Below, piece by piece: positions 42,143 to 50,262 of a DNA stretch of 64,000 nt. The notes beneath the pieces were generated by a model. The model did no database searches. It was not told the origin of the DNA and was given only the letters and a program-made list of their open reading frames with translations. Position 1 is the first letter of the stretch, and every line of letters starts with the position of its first letter. The translations under genes were made by a program, and so were the position numbers. The stretch spans positions 124,001-188,000 of the forward strand of contig NZ_AQXB01000004.1 in NCBI RefSeq assembly GCF_000375365.1. The letters run 5' to 3'. The DNA comes from Corynebacterium mastitidis DSM 44356. Its GTDB lineage: Bacteria; Actinomycetota; Actinomycetes; Mycobacteriales; Mycobacteriaceae.

Positions 42143-43222
42143 ATGCCGAATCCTCAGCAGACCGACGCCGTGATCCTCGTGGGCGGCAAGGGCACCCGCC
42201 TGCGCCCGCTGACCACGAGCACGCCCAAGCCCATGCTGCCCACGGCGGGGTACCCCTTCCTGGAGCACCTGCTGGCGCGCATCCGCGCCGCCGGGATCGA
42301 GCACGTGGTGCTGGGCACCTCGTACCGCGCGGAGGTCTTTGAGCAGTACTTTGGCGACGGTTCGGACTTTGGCCTGGACATCGAGTACGTGGTGGAGGAG
42401 CAGGCGCTGGGCACCGGCGGCGGCATCCGCAACGTGTACGACCGGCTGCGGCATGACACGGCGATGGTGTTCAACGGCGACGTGCTCAGCGGCATGGACC
42501 TGCACGCCCTGCTGCGCACGCACGAGGAGAAGCAGGCGGATTTGACCCTGCACCTGGTGCGGGTGGCCGACCCCAGCGCGTTTGGCTGCGTGCCCACGGA
42601 CGCGGAGGGGCGCGTGCAGGCGTTCCTGGAAAAGGCGGAGGACCCGCCCACCAACCAGATCAACGCGGGCTGCTACGTGTTCCGCCGGGAGCTGATCGAG
42701 CAGATCCCGGCGGGGCGGGTGGTCTCCGTGGAGCGCGAGACCTTCCCCGGCCTGCTCGCGGAGGGCCGGCGGGTGTTCGGGCACGTGGACGCCGCCTATT
42801 GGCGGGACATGGGCCGCCCGGATGACTTCGTGCGCGGCTCCTCGGACCTGGTGCGCGGGATCGCCCCCTCGCCGCTGCTGGCGGGGCGCACCGGGGAGAG
42901 CCTGGTGGACGATTCCGCCGGGGTGCGCGACGGCGTGATCCTGGTGGGCGGCACCGTGGTGGGGCGCGGCAGCGAGATCGGCGCGGGCTGCCGGATCGAC
43001 GACACGGTGGTCTTTGACGGAGTGACGGTGGAGCCGGGCGCGGTGGTCGAGGACTCGATCATCGCCTCCGGCGCCCGCGTGGGGGCCAACGCCCGGATCA
43101 AGGGCTGCGTGATCGGCGAGGGCGCTCAGGTGGGGGCGCGCTGCGAGCTTCTCGACGGCATGCGGGTGTGGCCCGGGGTGGTCATCCCGGACGGGGGAAT
43201 CCGCTTTTCCACCGACGCCTAG
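42143..43222 (+). CDS. manC: Mannose-1-phosphate guanylyltransferase-type nucleotidyltransferase
   Basis: A 359-aa sugar-nucleotide pyrophosphorylase. The signature GGKGTRLRPLT (14-24) and TPKPMLP start the catalytic domain, and FNGDVLSG gives the metal site. Residues 255-345 form left-handed beta-helix hexapeptide repeats (VGRGSEIGAGCRIDDTV). This domain order is that of actinobacterial GDP-mannose pyrophosphorylases, once called RmlA2. The nearby manA and phosphomannomutase genes complete the route to GDP-mannose, so GDP-mannose is the best product guess. The ribosome binding site is weak (AAGGA 16 nt upstream). Confidence 0.88.
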   Translation: MPNPQQTDAVILVGGKGTRLRPLTTSTPKPMLPTAGYPFLEHLLARIRAAGIEHVVLGTSYRAEVFEQYFGDGSDFGLDIEYVVEEQALGTGGGIRNVYDRLRHDTAMVFNGDVLSGMDLHALLRTHEEKQADLTLHLVRVADPSAFGCVPTDAEGRVQAFLEKAEDPPTNQINAGCYVFRRELIEQIPAGRVVSVERETFPGLLAEGRRVFGHVDAAYWRDMGRPDDFVRGSSDLVRGIAPSPLLAGRTGESLVDDSAGVRDGVILVGGTVVGRGSEIGAGCRIDDTVVFDGVTVEPGAVVEDSIIASGARVGANARIKGCVIGEGAQVGARCELLDGMRVWPGVVIPDGGIRFSTDA

Positions 43223-43228
43223 CGCCGC

Positions 43229-43265
43229 CCGGGCGGCGGGGCAAGGGCCGCCCGGAGGGCTTTTC
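43229..43265 (+). terminator. Intrinsic terminator with T-tract
   Basis: CCGGGCGGC (43229-43237) pairs with GCCGCCCGG (43247-43255); TTTT follows within 6 nt. It lies directly after the GDP-mannose pyrophosphorylase gene. Confidence 0.75.
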
Positions 43266-43297
43266 TGTGGGTTGTACACAGAAAAATCGCCACCACT

Positions 43298-43427
43298 ATA
43301 TGTAGTGCCCCCATCTTTTACCCCCGCCCGGTAAAAGCTGTGACTAATGTGGTTTATGGTGCTGCTGACGTGCCCTTATCCCGGAAGGGCTCCGCGGGGC
43401 CGCCGCATAGGTTGACGATATGTAGTG
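43298..43427. repeat. Two copies of ATATGTAGTG, 120 bp apart, in the whcD upstream region
   Basis: ATATGTAGTG occurs at 43298-43307 and 43418-43427. The first copy extends to the near-palindrome CACTATATGTAGTG. The 264-nt region 43223-43486 otherwise holds the terminator hairpin, a GGTAAAAGC stretch and TTGACG at 43412-43417. Confidence 0.5.
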
Positions 43428-43486
43428 ACGTGGTGTTGAATCACAACGGTGTAAGCAACTGTTGGGTACGCAGAAGGGACCGTGGC

Positions 43487-43786
43487 GTGGAAGATATGGC
43501 CGATGACGCCACACTCCGTGGCGGAACCACAGCCAAGCTCACCCTGGATGACCTCTTCGGGGCGGTAGAGCAGGAATGGCAGGATCAGGCGCTGTGTGCG
43601 CAGACCGATCCCGAGGCATTCTTCCCGGAAAAGGGCGGTTCCACGCGCGAGGCCAAGCGCATTTGCCAGGCCTGCGGCGTGCGCGACGAGTGCCTGGAGT
43701 ACGCCCTGGAGCACGACGAGCGCTTTGGTATCTGGGGCGGGCTCTCCGACCGCGAGCGGCGTCGCCTGCGGCGGGAGATTTCCTAA
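43487..43786 (+). CDS. whcD: WhiB-family transcription factor (WhcD/WhiB2)
   Basis: A 99-aa iron-sulfur regulator of cell division. The four cluster ligands are Cys37, Cys60, Cys63 and Cys69 (C-x22-C-x2-C-x5-C), followed by the GIWGG turn (81-85) and a basic DNA-binding tail RERRRLRR. I choose GTG 43487, 7 nt after AGAAGGGA; the frame stays open upstream to 43340, but that part overlaps the regulatory region. ATG 43496 is an alternative. It sits between mannose and rhamnose wall genes, as in other corynebacteria and mycobacteria. A large hairpin terminates it. Confidence 0.93.
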   Translation: MEDMADDATLRGGTTAKLTLDDLFGAVEQEWQDQALCAQTDPEAFFPEKGGSTREAKRICQACGVRDECLEYALEHDERFGIWGGLSDRERRRLRREIS

Positions 43787-43793
43787 GAGAAGC

Positions 43794-43836
43794 CACGAAC
43801 CCCCGTATCCCCGGCAAGGGGATACGGGGGTTCGTG
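43794..43836. terminator. 19-bp perfect hairpin between convergent genes
   Basis: Arms 43794-43812 (CACGAACCCCCGTATCCCC) and 43818-43836 pair without mismatch around a GGCAA loop. It lies 8 nt after whcD and 8 nt before the end of the opposing gene. It is the longest perfect stem I found in the window. Confidence 0.8.
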
Positions 43837-43843
43837 CGCGTGC

Positions 43844-44353
43844 TCAGGCGCGCCGGGGCGTGCGACCCGAGCGCAGCGCGATGCGGAGCACGGCGGCCAC
43901 CGCGAGGGGGACGCCGCAGCAGGCCCAGGCGTAGAGGATGCCCACGGCCCAGAGGCCGGTTCCATCGCCCACGCCTGTGACGAGGGTTTCCACGGCGTAG
44001 TACAGGGCGCAGCCGACCGTGCCGCCCAGGGCGAGGGCCAGCGGCCCCGCGATCTCGTGGCGGGCTCGGCGGGCGCCGACCAGCAGCACGATCACGAGGG
44101 ATATGGGAACGGCGAAGGCCACCACGGCCTCGCTGTGTATCACGCGAAAGAGGCCCTCGAGGATCGCGGTGCTCAGGATGAGGCCAAGCGCCGCCGCGAT
44201 CCCACCCAGTTTCCAGGTCCCGGCGGTGCCCTCGGGGGAGGTGCGGCGTGGGGTTGTGCGCTCGATCAGCGCGATGATCCCGGCGCAGACGGCGGCGGGA
44301 ACCGCGATCAGCGCGAGGCCGATCAGTACGACGGATACGAATGGTGACTGCAC
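43844..44353 (-). CDS. Polytopic membrane protein of unknown function
   Basis: A 169-aa protein with about five hydrophobic segments and short polar loops; I recognise no family motif. The GTG start at 44353 is 6 nt after AGGAGG on the minus strand; the open frame upstream of it is not needed. It lies between whcD (convergent) and the zincin-like gene on the same strand, separated by 73 nt. Nothing in the sequence suggests a substrate. Confidence 0.6.
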   Translation of the reverse strand: MQSPFVSVVLIGLALIAVPAAVCAGIIALIERTTPRRTSPEGTAGTWKLGGIAAALGLILSTAILEGLFRVIHSEAVVAFAVPISLVIVLLVGARRARHEIAGPLALALGGTVGCALYYAVETLVTGVGDGTGLWAVGILYAWACCGVPLAVAAVLRIALRSGRTPRRA

Positions 44354-44426
44354 GATGCCTCCTGGCGCGTGGCGGGGCGGGGTCGCCCGCAGAATAAGGC
44401 CCCCGGCGGGGCCGCGCAACAGATGG

Positions 44427-44882
44427 CTACCACTGAAAGCCCGGGTCGATGTCCCGGGGGTCCACGTTGAGGTACCCGGCCACCAGGGCGGTGAGGATGG
44501 TGGCGAGCAGCTCGTGGAGTTCCTCCGGGCGCTCCACCCGGTGCTCGATGGGCATGCGGAAGATCACGATCCGCGAGCGGGTGGGGTTGCCCGCGGCGTC
44601 CACCCCGGCGGGGATGATCCGGCCCAGGGGGACGGGGCCGTCGGCCACGATCTCCGGGGGCAGGACGGTGAGGTCGGGGCGCAGTTGCATGCGGGGCACG
44701 GTGTCCACCGCCACGTCCAGGTTGGCGAGCTGCTCGGGGAACTGGGCGGCCAGGGGGCTGTAGGCCTCCAGCACGGCGGCGTCGAAAAGCTGCCCCCTGC
44801 TGCGGTAGCGCGGTAGCGTGGGGGGCAGGAGGGGGCCGCGCAGCCCGCGCTGGCGGCGATCCCGGAAGGCCCTGGTGTACAT
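44427..44882 (-). CDS. Metallopeptidase-like (zincin fold, DUF1025 relative) protein lacking the zinc motif
   Basis: A 151-aa protein. After a basic N-terminus, FDAAVLEAYSPLAAQFPEQL and the RIVIFRMPIEHRVERPEEL region match the zincin-like metallopeptidase family. Where related actinobacterial proteins read VVHEIAHHFGID, this one reads ILTALVAGYLNVD. All three HExxH ligands are therefore replaced (Ala, Leu, Gly), and it should not bind catalytic zinc. The location next to manB and DUF3499 is conserved in related genera, which points to a non-enzymatic role. ATG 44882 is 8 nt after TAGGCT. Confidence 0.65.
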   Translation of the reverse strand: MYTRAFRDRRQRGLRGPLLPPTLPRYRSRGQLFDAAVLEAYSPLAAQFPEQLANLDVAVDTVPRMQLRPDLTVLPPEIVADGPVPLGRIIPAGVDAAGNPTRSRIVIFRMPIEHRVERPEELHELLATILTALVAGYLNVDPRDIDPGFQW

Positions 44883-44890
44883 GGTGGTCA

Positions 44891-44896
44891 AGCCTA
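44891..44896 (-). promoter_or_regulatory. -10 element TAGGCT, probably leaderless zincin-like gene
   Basis: On the minus strand TAGGCT ends 8 nt before ATG 44882. Confidence 0.4.
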
Positions 44897-44960
44897 CGTC
44901 GGCGGGGGGTGGGCGTGGGTGGGGCGCGCCGTCCGGGTATTCAAATCTCAAGTGGAGGTC

Positions 44961-44966
44961 TAGACT
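44961..44966 (+). promoter_or_regulatory. -10 element TAGACT before the DUF3499 gene
   Basis: TAGACT ends 8 nt before GTG 44975 (a possible leaderless start) but only 2 nt before ATG 44969. It therefore bears on the start choice of the DUF3499 gene. Confidence 0.4.
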
Positions 44967-44968
44967 CT

Positions 44969-45406
44969 ATGGGCGTGAATCAATTTCGTCGCTGTTCCCG
45001 TCCCGGCTGCGGCAAGCCTGCGGTGGCCACGTTGACGTACGCCTACGCGGAATCCACGGCGGTGGTGGGCCCCCTTGCGCCCTCCTCGGAGCCGCATAGC
45101 TGGGATCTCTGCGCGCACCACTCCGAGCGCATCACCGCGCCGCTGGGGTGGGAGATGCTGCGGGTGGAGGGCATCGAGGCGGACGACGACGAGGAGCTGA
45201 CCGCCCTGGCGGAGGCCGTGCGGGAGGCCGGGAGGTTTTCCACCGGCCTGGTGGCGGGCCACGACCCCCGGGGGGAGGAGGCCGCCGAGGAGGCACTGAG
45301 CCCGCAGACCTCGCTGCACCCGGTTCACCGCTCCAAGCGGCTGGAGGAGGAAAAGCAGCGCCGCCGCGCCCACCTGCGCGTGGTGCGCGACGGCGACGAG
45401 CGCTGA
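44969..45406 (+). CDS. DUF3499 family zinc-ribbon-like protein
   Basis: A 145-aa protein. RRCSRPGCGKPAVATLTY near the start and WDLCAHHSERITAPLGWE (about 50-67) form the DUF3499 block, with Cys/His pairs that could bind zinc. The rest is acidic, then a basic tail (RRRAHLRVVR). The family is conserved in actinobacteria next to the phosphomannomutase gene; its role is unknown. Start: ATG 44969 is 10 nt after GGAGG (44954-44958). GTG 44975, 8 nt after TAGACT, would be a leaderless alternative that removes two residues. Confidence 0.8.
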   Translation: MGVNQFRRCSRPGCGKPAVATLTYAYAESTAVVGPLAPSSEPHSWDLCAHHSERITAPLGWEMLRVEGIEADDDEELTALAEAVREAGRFSTGLVAGHDPRGEEAAEEALSPQTSLHPVHRSKRLEEEKQRRRAHLRVVRDGDER

Positions 45407-45473
45407 TACGGGGGAAGAGCCGGGGCCAAGGGGAGGGGACCCGCTTCCGGGGGCGGGGCGGCGCGGGAGGGAC

Positions 45474-45479
45474 TAAGCT
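45474..45479 (+). promoter_or_regulatory. -10 element TAAGCT before the phosphomannomutase gene
   Basis: TAAGCT lies 40 nt before ATG 45520. The short leader carries AGGAGG at 45506-45511. Confidence 0.35.
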
Positions 45480-45519
45480 GAATCATCGTATGAATACGCA
45501 CAATCAGGAGGACACCCCC

Positions 45520-46893
45520 ATGCGCACCCGTGAATCCGTCGCCGCCGTCATCAAGGCCTACGACATCCGGGGCGTGGTGGGGCGGGACATCGACGCGGAC
45601 TTTGTGCGCGACGCCGGGGCGGCCTACGCCGCGCTGCTGCGCGGGGAGGGCGAGACCACCCTCGCCGTGGGGCACGACATGCGCCCCTCCTCCCCGGAGC
45701 TGTCCCGCGCCTTCGCGGAGGGGGCCACCAGCCAGGGCCTCGACGTGGTGCTGCTGGGCCTGACCTCCACCGACGAGCTGTACTTTGCCTCCGGCGCGCA
45801 GGAGTGCGCGGGCGCGATGTTTACCGCCAGCCACAACCCCGCCGAGTACAACGGCATCAAGCTGTGCCGCCGGGGCGCGCGCCCCGTGGGGCAGGACACG
45901 GGCCTGGGGGACATCACCGACGCCCTGGTCTCCGGCGTACCGGACTATAGCGGCGCCCCCGGCACCATCACCGAGCGCGACGTGCTGGGAGACTACGGCG
46001 CCTACCTGCGCTCCCTGGTGGATCTCAGCGAGATCCGACCGCTGGTGGTGGCCGTGGACGCGGCCAACGGCATGGGCGGGCTGACCGTTCCGGCCGTGTT
46101 CGAGGGCCTGCCCTTGGACGTGCGGCCCCTGTACTTCGAGCTGGACGGCACCTTCCCCAACCACGAGGCCAATCCCCTGGAGCCGAAGAACCTGGAGGAC
46201 CTCCAGCGCTTCGTGGTGGAGCAGGGGGCGGACATCGGCCTGGCCTTCGACGGCGACGCCGACCGCTGCTTCGTGGTGGACGAGAAGGGCCAGCCGGTCT
46301 CCCCCTCCGCCATCTGCGCCTTGGTGGCCGAGCGCTACCTGCGCGCCAAGCCCGGCGCCACCGTCATCCACAACCTCATCACCTCCCACACCGTGCCCGA
46401 GGTCATCGAGGAGAACGGCGGCACCGCCGTGCGCACCCGGGTGGGCCACTCCTTCATCAAGGCCAGCATGGCCGAGCACGGGGCGGTGTTCGGCGGCGAG
46501 CACTCCGCGCACTACTACTTCACGGAGTTCTTCAACGCGGACTCCGGCATCCTCGCCGCGATGCACGTCCTGGCGGCCCTGGGCTCCCAGGAGGCGGGGC
46601 GGCCGCTCTCCGAGCTGATGGGCCGCTACGCCCGCTACGCGGCGTCGGGGGAGATCAACTCCACCGTGGAGGATCAGCAGGCCGCCACGCAGGCCGTGGT
46701 GCGCGCCTTTGAGGACCGCGCGGAATCCGTGGACACCCTCGACGGCGTGACGGTGCAGCTCGCGGGCAGCCCCGCCTGGTTCAACGTGCGCGCCTCGAAC
46801 ACCGAGCCGCTGCTGCGCCTGAACGCGGAGGCCCCCACGCGGGAGGACGTGGACGCCCTGGTGGCGGAGATCCTGGGAATCATTCGCGGCTAA
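45520..46893 (+). CDS. manB: Phosphomannomutase/phosphoglucomutase
   Basis: A 457-aa alpha-D-phosphohexomutase that interconverts mannose-6-P and mannose-1-P. The phosphoserine loop is TASHNP (Ser104), the metal loop DGDAD (244-248), the sugar loop GGEHSAHYYF and the phosphate loop RASNTEP. ATG 45520 is 8 nt after AGGAGG; an in-frame ATG at 45490 lacks a ribosome binding site. With manA and the pyrophosphorylase it supplies GDP-mannose for lipomannans and PIMs. Confidence 0.95.
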   Translation: MRTRESVAAVIKAYDIRGVVGRDIDADFVRDAGAAYAALLRGEGETTLAVGHDMRPSSPELSRAFAEGATSQGLDVVLLGLTSTDELYFASGAQECAGAMFTASHNPAEYNGIKLCRRGARPVGQDTGLGDITDALVSGVPDYSGAPGTITERDVLGDYGAYLRSLVDLSEIRPLVVAVDAANGMGGLTVPAVFEGLPLDVRPLYFELDGTFPNHEANPLEPKNLEDLQRFVVEQGADIGLAFDGDADRCFVVDEKGQPVSPSAICALVAERYLRAKPGATVIHNLITSHTVPEVIEENGGTAVRTRVGHSFIKASMAEHGAVFGGEHSAHYYFTEFFNADSGILAAMHVLAALGSQEAGRPLSELMGRYARYAASGEINSTVEDQQAATQAVVRAFEDRAESVDTLDGVTVQLAGSPAWFNVRASNTEPLLRLNAEAPTREDVDALVAEILGIIRG

Positions 46894-46899
46894 ACTCGC

Positions 46900-46905
46900 T
46901 ATCCT
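46900..46905 (+). promoter_or_regulatory. -10 element TATCCT, leaderless
   Basis: TATCCT ends 7 nt before ATG 46913, in the 19-nt gap after manB. No ribosome binding site is present. Confidence 0.4.
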
Positions 46906-46912
46906 CGGTGGC

Positions 46913-47869
46913 ATGAGCATGCCCTCCGCCGAGTCGATGCGTTTCCTCCGGGTGGCCTACGAGGGCGCGCAGGTGCGCGCCCTCTCCCGGCTCACCGAGG
47001 TCCCCGAGCTGATCGGCGCGCGCCCGCGCAGCCTCATCGTGCTGGCCACCGACGCCATCGCGGCCGCCAGCGCGCGCCTGGCCGTGGCGCTCAAGGCCCC
47101 GCTGCGCCTGCCGGTGGTGGTCACCCGCACCCTGCCCGGCTACGTCGGCCCCCTGGACGCGGTGCTGGTGGCGGGCGGCCGCGCCGAGGACGAGCCCGTC
47201 GCCCAGGCCATGTCCGTGGCGGCCCGCCGGGGCGCCACGGTGATCTACGCTGGGCCCGCCGCCGGTCCCCTGCGGGAGGACGTCCCCGAGCGCGCCGTGC
47301 TGCTCGACGCCCCGCAGGCCGCCCCCGCGCTGTCCCCGGCCCGCACGATGATGGCCGCGATCACCGCGATGGACCTCATGGAGGAGGACCCCCGCCTGGT
47401 GGCCAGCCGCCTGGGCCACCTCGCGGACGCGGTGGACCGGGAGATCGAGCGGGTGCACCCCGAGCGCGACGAGGCGGTCAACCCCGCCCGCAACCTGTGG
47501 TCCTGGTGCCAGGGCGCGCGGGTCATGCACACCGGCCACGGGGAGATCAACCTCGCCGTGGCCCAGGCGGCGGCCCAGGTGTGGAGCGCCTACGAGCTGC
47601 CCAGCGGGGCCGGGGAGCCCGAGGACCTCGCCGTGGCCACCGCCGCCCACCAGGACATTTTCTTCGATCCCTTCCTTGACGCCGCGCCCGGGGGCCGGGA
47701 CGGCCGGGAGGCAGTGCTACCTTTGAAGGTCGTTGTCTGGGGCGCACCCCGGGGCGCGGTACCCGGCGGCCTGGAGCAAACCACTCCCGCCGCGCAGCAC
47801 GGCCCCACGGCGGAGGCGGCGTGCCTGCTCGTGCGGGCGCTCGCGGCCACGGTGCCGCTGCGGGGCTGA
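46913..47869 (+). CDS. Conserved actinobacterial SIS-like protein between manB and manA (TobH-like)
   Basis: A 318-aa protein with alternating alpha/beta segments (SLIVLATDAIAAAS, DAVLVAGGRAEDEPVAQAMSVA, GATVIYAGPAA) like a sugar-isomerase (SIS) fold, but without a recognisable phosphosugar-isomerase active site. Mycobacteria keep a similar gene (Rv3256c) between manB and manA. This suggests a role with ManA/ManB in mannose-phosphate metabolism, which is inference from context. The start is ATG 46913; manA follows after 38 nt. Confidence 0.7.
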   Translation: MSMPSAESMRFLRVAYEGAQVRALSRLTEVPELIGARPRSLIVLATDAIAAASARLAVALKAPLRLPVVVTRTLPGYVGPLDAVLVAGGRAEDEPVAQAMSVAARRGATVIYAGPAAGPLREDVPERAVLLDAPQAAPALSPARTMMAAITAMDLMEEDPRLVASRLGHLADAVDREIERVHPERDEAVNPARNLWSWCQGARVMHTGHGEINLAVAQAAAQVWSAYELPSGAGEPEDLAVATAAHQDIFFDPFLDAAPGGRDGREAVLPLKVVVWGAPRGAVPGGLEQTTPAAQHGPTAEAACLLVRALAATVPLRG

Positions 47870-47907
47870 CCGAGGGATCGACGTAGGAGACGAGGAGAAC
47901 ACACCAC

Positions 47908-49107
47908 ATGGATAAGCTCAACGGAACGATCCGCGCTTACCCCTGGGGATCGCGCACCCTCATCCCCGGGCTGCGCGGCCAGGAGGTGCCCTCGCAGAAT
48001 CCCCAGGCGGAGCTGTGGTACGGCGCGCACCCGGCCTCTCCCTCGACCCTGGCCGCCACCGCCCGGCCCCTCGACGCCGCGATCGCCGCCGACCCGGAGG
48101 CGCACCTGGGCTCCCGGGTGCGCGCGGACTTCGGGGAGCGCCTGCCCTTCCTGGTGAAGCTCCTGGCGGCGGACGAGCCGCTCTCGCTGCAGGCGCACCC
48201 CTCCAAGGCCCAGGCGGAGGAGGGCTTCGCCAGGGAAAACGCCGAGGGCATCCCCCTGGAGGCCCCCAACCGCAACTACAAGGACGATAACCACAAGCCG
48301 GAGCTGATCGTGGCGCTCACGGAGTTCCGCGCGATGGCCGGGTTCCGGCCCCTGAACCGCACCCTGGAGCTGTTCGCGGCGCTGGACTGCCCGGAGGCGG
48401 AGCGCTACCTCGCCATGCTCGATAGGGAGGGGGCCGAGGAGGCCAACCTCCGCGTGCTGTTTACCACCTGGATCACCATCCCGCAGGCCGCGCGCGTGGC
48501 CCTCATCGAGGCACTGGTGGAGCGCGCGCGGCCCCTGCTGGGCCGCGAGGACTGGATCGGCGGGGTGCTGCGCACCGTGGTGGACCTCCAGGAGCGCTAC
48601 CCCGGGGACATCGGCGTGCTGGGCGCGCTGCTGCTCAACCACATCCACCTGGAGCCGGGCCAGGCCATCTACCTGGACGCCGGGCAGCTCCACGCCTACG
48701 TTCGGGGCATGGGCGTGGAGATCATGGCCAACTCCGACAACGTGCTGCGCGGCGGGCTGACCTCCAAGTACGTGGACGTGCCCGAGCTGGTGCGGCTGTT
48801 GACGTTCAGCTCCCTGGCGGAGCCCACCGTGGAGTGCGACGCCCAGGGCACCTACCCGGTGCCCAGCTCCGAGTTCCGCCTGAGCAGGCACCGCCTCGAC
48901 CCGGGGCGGGATCTCCTGGTGGAGCACGACGGCCCCTCCATCCTGATGTGCACCGGCGGCGCGATCGCGGCGGCCGCCTTGGGGGAGGGGACCGGGGCGG
49001 CCTTAAGCGCGCGCGCCGGAGACGCCCTGTGGCTGCCCGCCTGCGAGGGGCCGGTGCGGGTGCGCGCGGAGGACGCCGAGGCCGAGGTGTTCTGGGCGCG
49101 GGCCTAA
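47908..49107 (+). CDS. manA: Mannose-6-phosphate isomerase, class I
   Basis: A 399-aa cupin-type zinc enzyme linking fructose-6-P with mannose-6-P. Zinc ligands appear in LQAHPSK (Gln and His, about 91-97), HKPE (Glu) and the later AGQLHAYVRG (His). The GSRTLIPGL start and the C-terminal cupin half are normal, and length is typical (about 400 aa). It closes the manB-SIS-like-manA group and is convergent with the Pro-rich membrane protein gene. Confidence 0.95.
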   Translation: MDKLNGTIRAYPWGSRTLIPGLRGQEVPSQNPQAELWYGAHPASPSTLAATARPLDAAIAADPEAHLGSRVRADFGERLPFLVKLLAADEPLSLQAHPSKAQAEEGFARENAEGIPLEAPNRNYKDDNHKPELIVALTEFRAMAGFRPLNRTLELFAALDCPEAERYLAMLDREGAEEANLRVLFTTWITIPQAARVALIEALVERARPLLGREDWIGGVLRTVVDLQERYPGDIGVLGALLLNHIHLEPGQAIYLDAGQLHAYVRGMGVEIMANSDNVLRGGLTSKYVDVPELVRLLTFSSLAEPTVECDAQGTYPVPSSEFRLSRHRLDPGRDLLVEHDGPSILMCTGGAIAAAALGEGTGAALSARAGDALWLPACEGPVRVRAEDAEAEVFWARA

Positions 49108-49135
49108 CCCGCGCGGAGGGGGTATGCCTACCGGC

Positions 49136-50002
49136 CTAGCGCCGGGGCGAGGAGGAGCTCGGCAGCGCCGCGCGCTGGGAGGCCTCCGGTTCCGGCTGCT
49201 TCTCCTGCTCGGTGGGGGCCGCCGAGGGCTCCCCGGGGGTCTGCGAGGCCGGGCTGTTCTGCGCGGGGGCGGCGGGGGCCGTGGTGGCGGGCCGCGCCTC
49301 GGCGTCCCGGGGCTCCTGCGGCTCGCTCGCCTCGTCCGGGGCGTGTGCCTCGGAGGGGTCTGCGGACTCCTCCTCGCGCGGCGGCATGGTGGGGAGCGGG
49401 AGGTCGGAGACCCCCGGGAGCTTGGAGAACTCCTCCTGGGTCTGCTCGAGGGCCTCCGAGAGCGGGGTCAGGCCCTCGCGCCATTCCTGGGGAATGACAC
49501 CTTCCGATTCCTTGGCGTCCTCCCCGGTGCCCGTGGGCGCCGGGGGCTGCGTGGGCACGGGGGAGTCGCCCCACCCGGCGTCCTCCCCGGAGGGAAGGGC
49601 GAGATTGGTGGCCACCGGGGCGTCGTTCGCGCCCTCGCCGCGGGCCCCCTCGGCGGCGTCGGCGTTCCCGAGGTTCTGGGCGGAGACGCTGTCCGGGCGG
49701 TAGATCTTGGTGGGCTTGGCGCGCAGCACCGTGGGGGAGTCGTACTGCTCGTCTCGCTGCGGCTGCGCGAGGATCTCGGGGGCCGAGTCCACGGCAGAGG
49801 TCTCCCGCTCCGCGCTGGTGCGCGTGGGGGAGGGCGCCGCCGTGGTGCTCAGTGAGGAGGTCCGCGCGGTGGCGCGGTGATCGCGCTGCTCCGGGGCGGG
49901 CGCGCCGGGGGCGGACATGCGCCACACGAGCAGGCCGATGGTCGCCGCGGCGAGGATGCCCACGGCGATGAACACCATCACCTTGCGTGTGTCCGCTTTC
50001 AC
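49136..50002 (-). CDS. Membrane-anchored protein with a long Pro/Ala/Glu-rich outside domain
   Basis: A 288-aa protein: a short basic cytoplasmic tip, one membrane helix (MVFIAVGILAAATIGLLVW, about 9-27), then 260 residues of low-complexity Pro/Ala/Ser/Thr/Glu sequence with no fold that I recognise, ending SSSSPRR. It could span or contact the wall. GTG 50002 follows AAGGAA; the open frame upstream lies in the regulatory gap. An 8-3-8 repeat resembling an MtrA site lies 114 nt upstream (50116-50134). No function is known. Confidence 0.65.
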   Translation of the reverse strand: MKADTRKVMVFIAVGILAAATIGLLVWRMSAPGAPAPEQRDHRATARTSSLSTTAAPSPTRTSAERETSAVDSAPEILAQPQRDEQYDSPTVLRAKPTKIYRPDSVSAQNLGNADAAEGARGEGANDAPVATNLALPSGEDAGWGDSPVPTQPPAPTGTGEDAKESEGVIPQEWREGLTPLSEALEQTQEEFSKLPGVSDLPLPTMPPREEESADPSEAHAPDEASEPQEPRDAEARPATTAPAAPAQNSPASQTPGEPSAAPTEQEKQPEPEASQRAALPSSSSPRR

Positions 50003-50115
50003 CTGTTCCTTGCCTCTTCTCACCGCCGAGTTCGTGGACTGAGGGCCCGTATCCCGGGAGCCGGGGGAGGCGCCCTTCACGCGCGAGCGCCAACGGTATA
50101 ACCTCGACTCCGTAA

Positions 50116-50134
50116 TGTAACGACCTGATAACGA
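50116..50134. promoter_or_regulatory. Candidate MtrA box: TGTAACGA-CCT-GATAACGA
   Basis: Two octamers sharing ATAACGA/GTAACGA are separated by 3 bp (11-bp period), the architecture reported for C. glutamicum MtrA sites. It lies near the -35 position of the minus-strand gene, if GGTTATACC (50095-50103) is its -10 region. A CTGATAA/TTATCAG dyad (50125-50143) overlaps it. Confidence 0.45.
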
Positions 50135-50262
50135 ACTTATCAGAAGCGGACGTGAAATCAAGAGCATAGGAGCCCCGGTCGCGGACCCTTGCGCGGCGCC
50201 GGCGGCGCGGCCCAGTCACGGAGCCGCTGGTGCCGGGACGGGGCGGAAAGGATAGGGTCAGC

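Noticed and set aside
43425..43445. A possible GlxR (cAMP receptor) site around GTGGTGTTGAATCACA before whcD
   Set aside because: Only the TCACA half fits; the left half does not match TGTGA at the right spacing.
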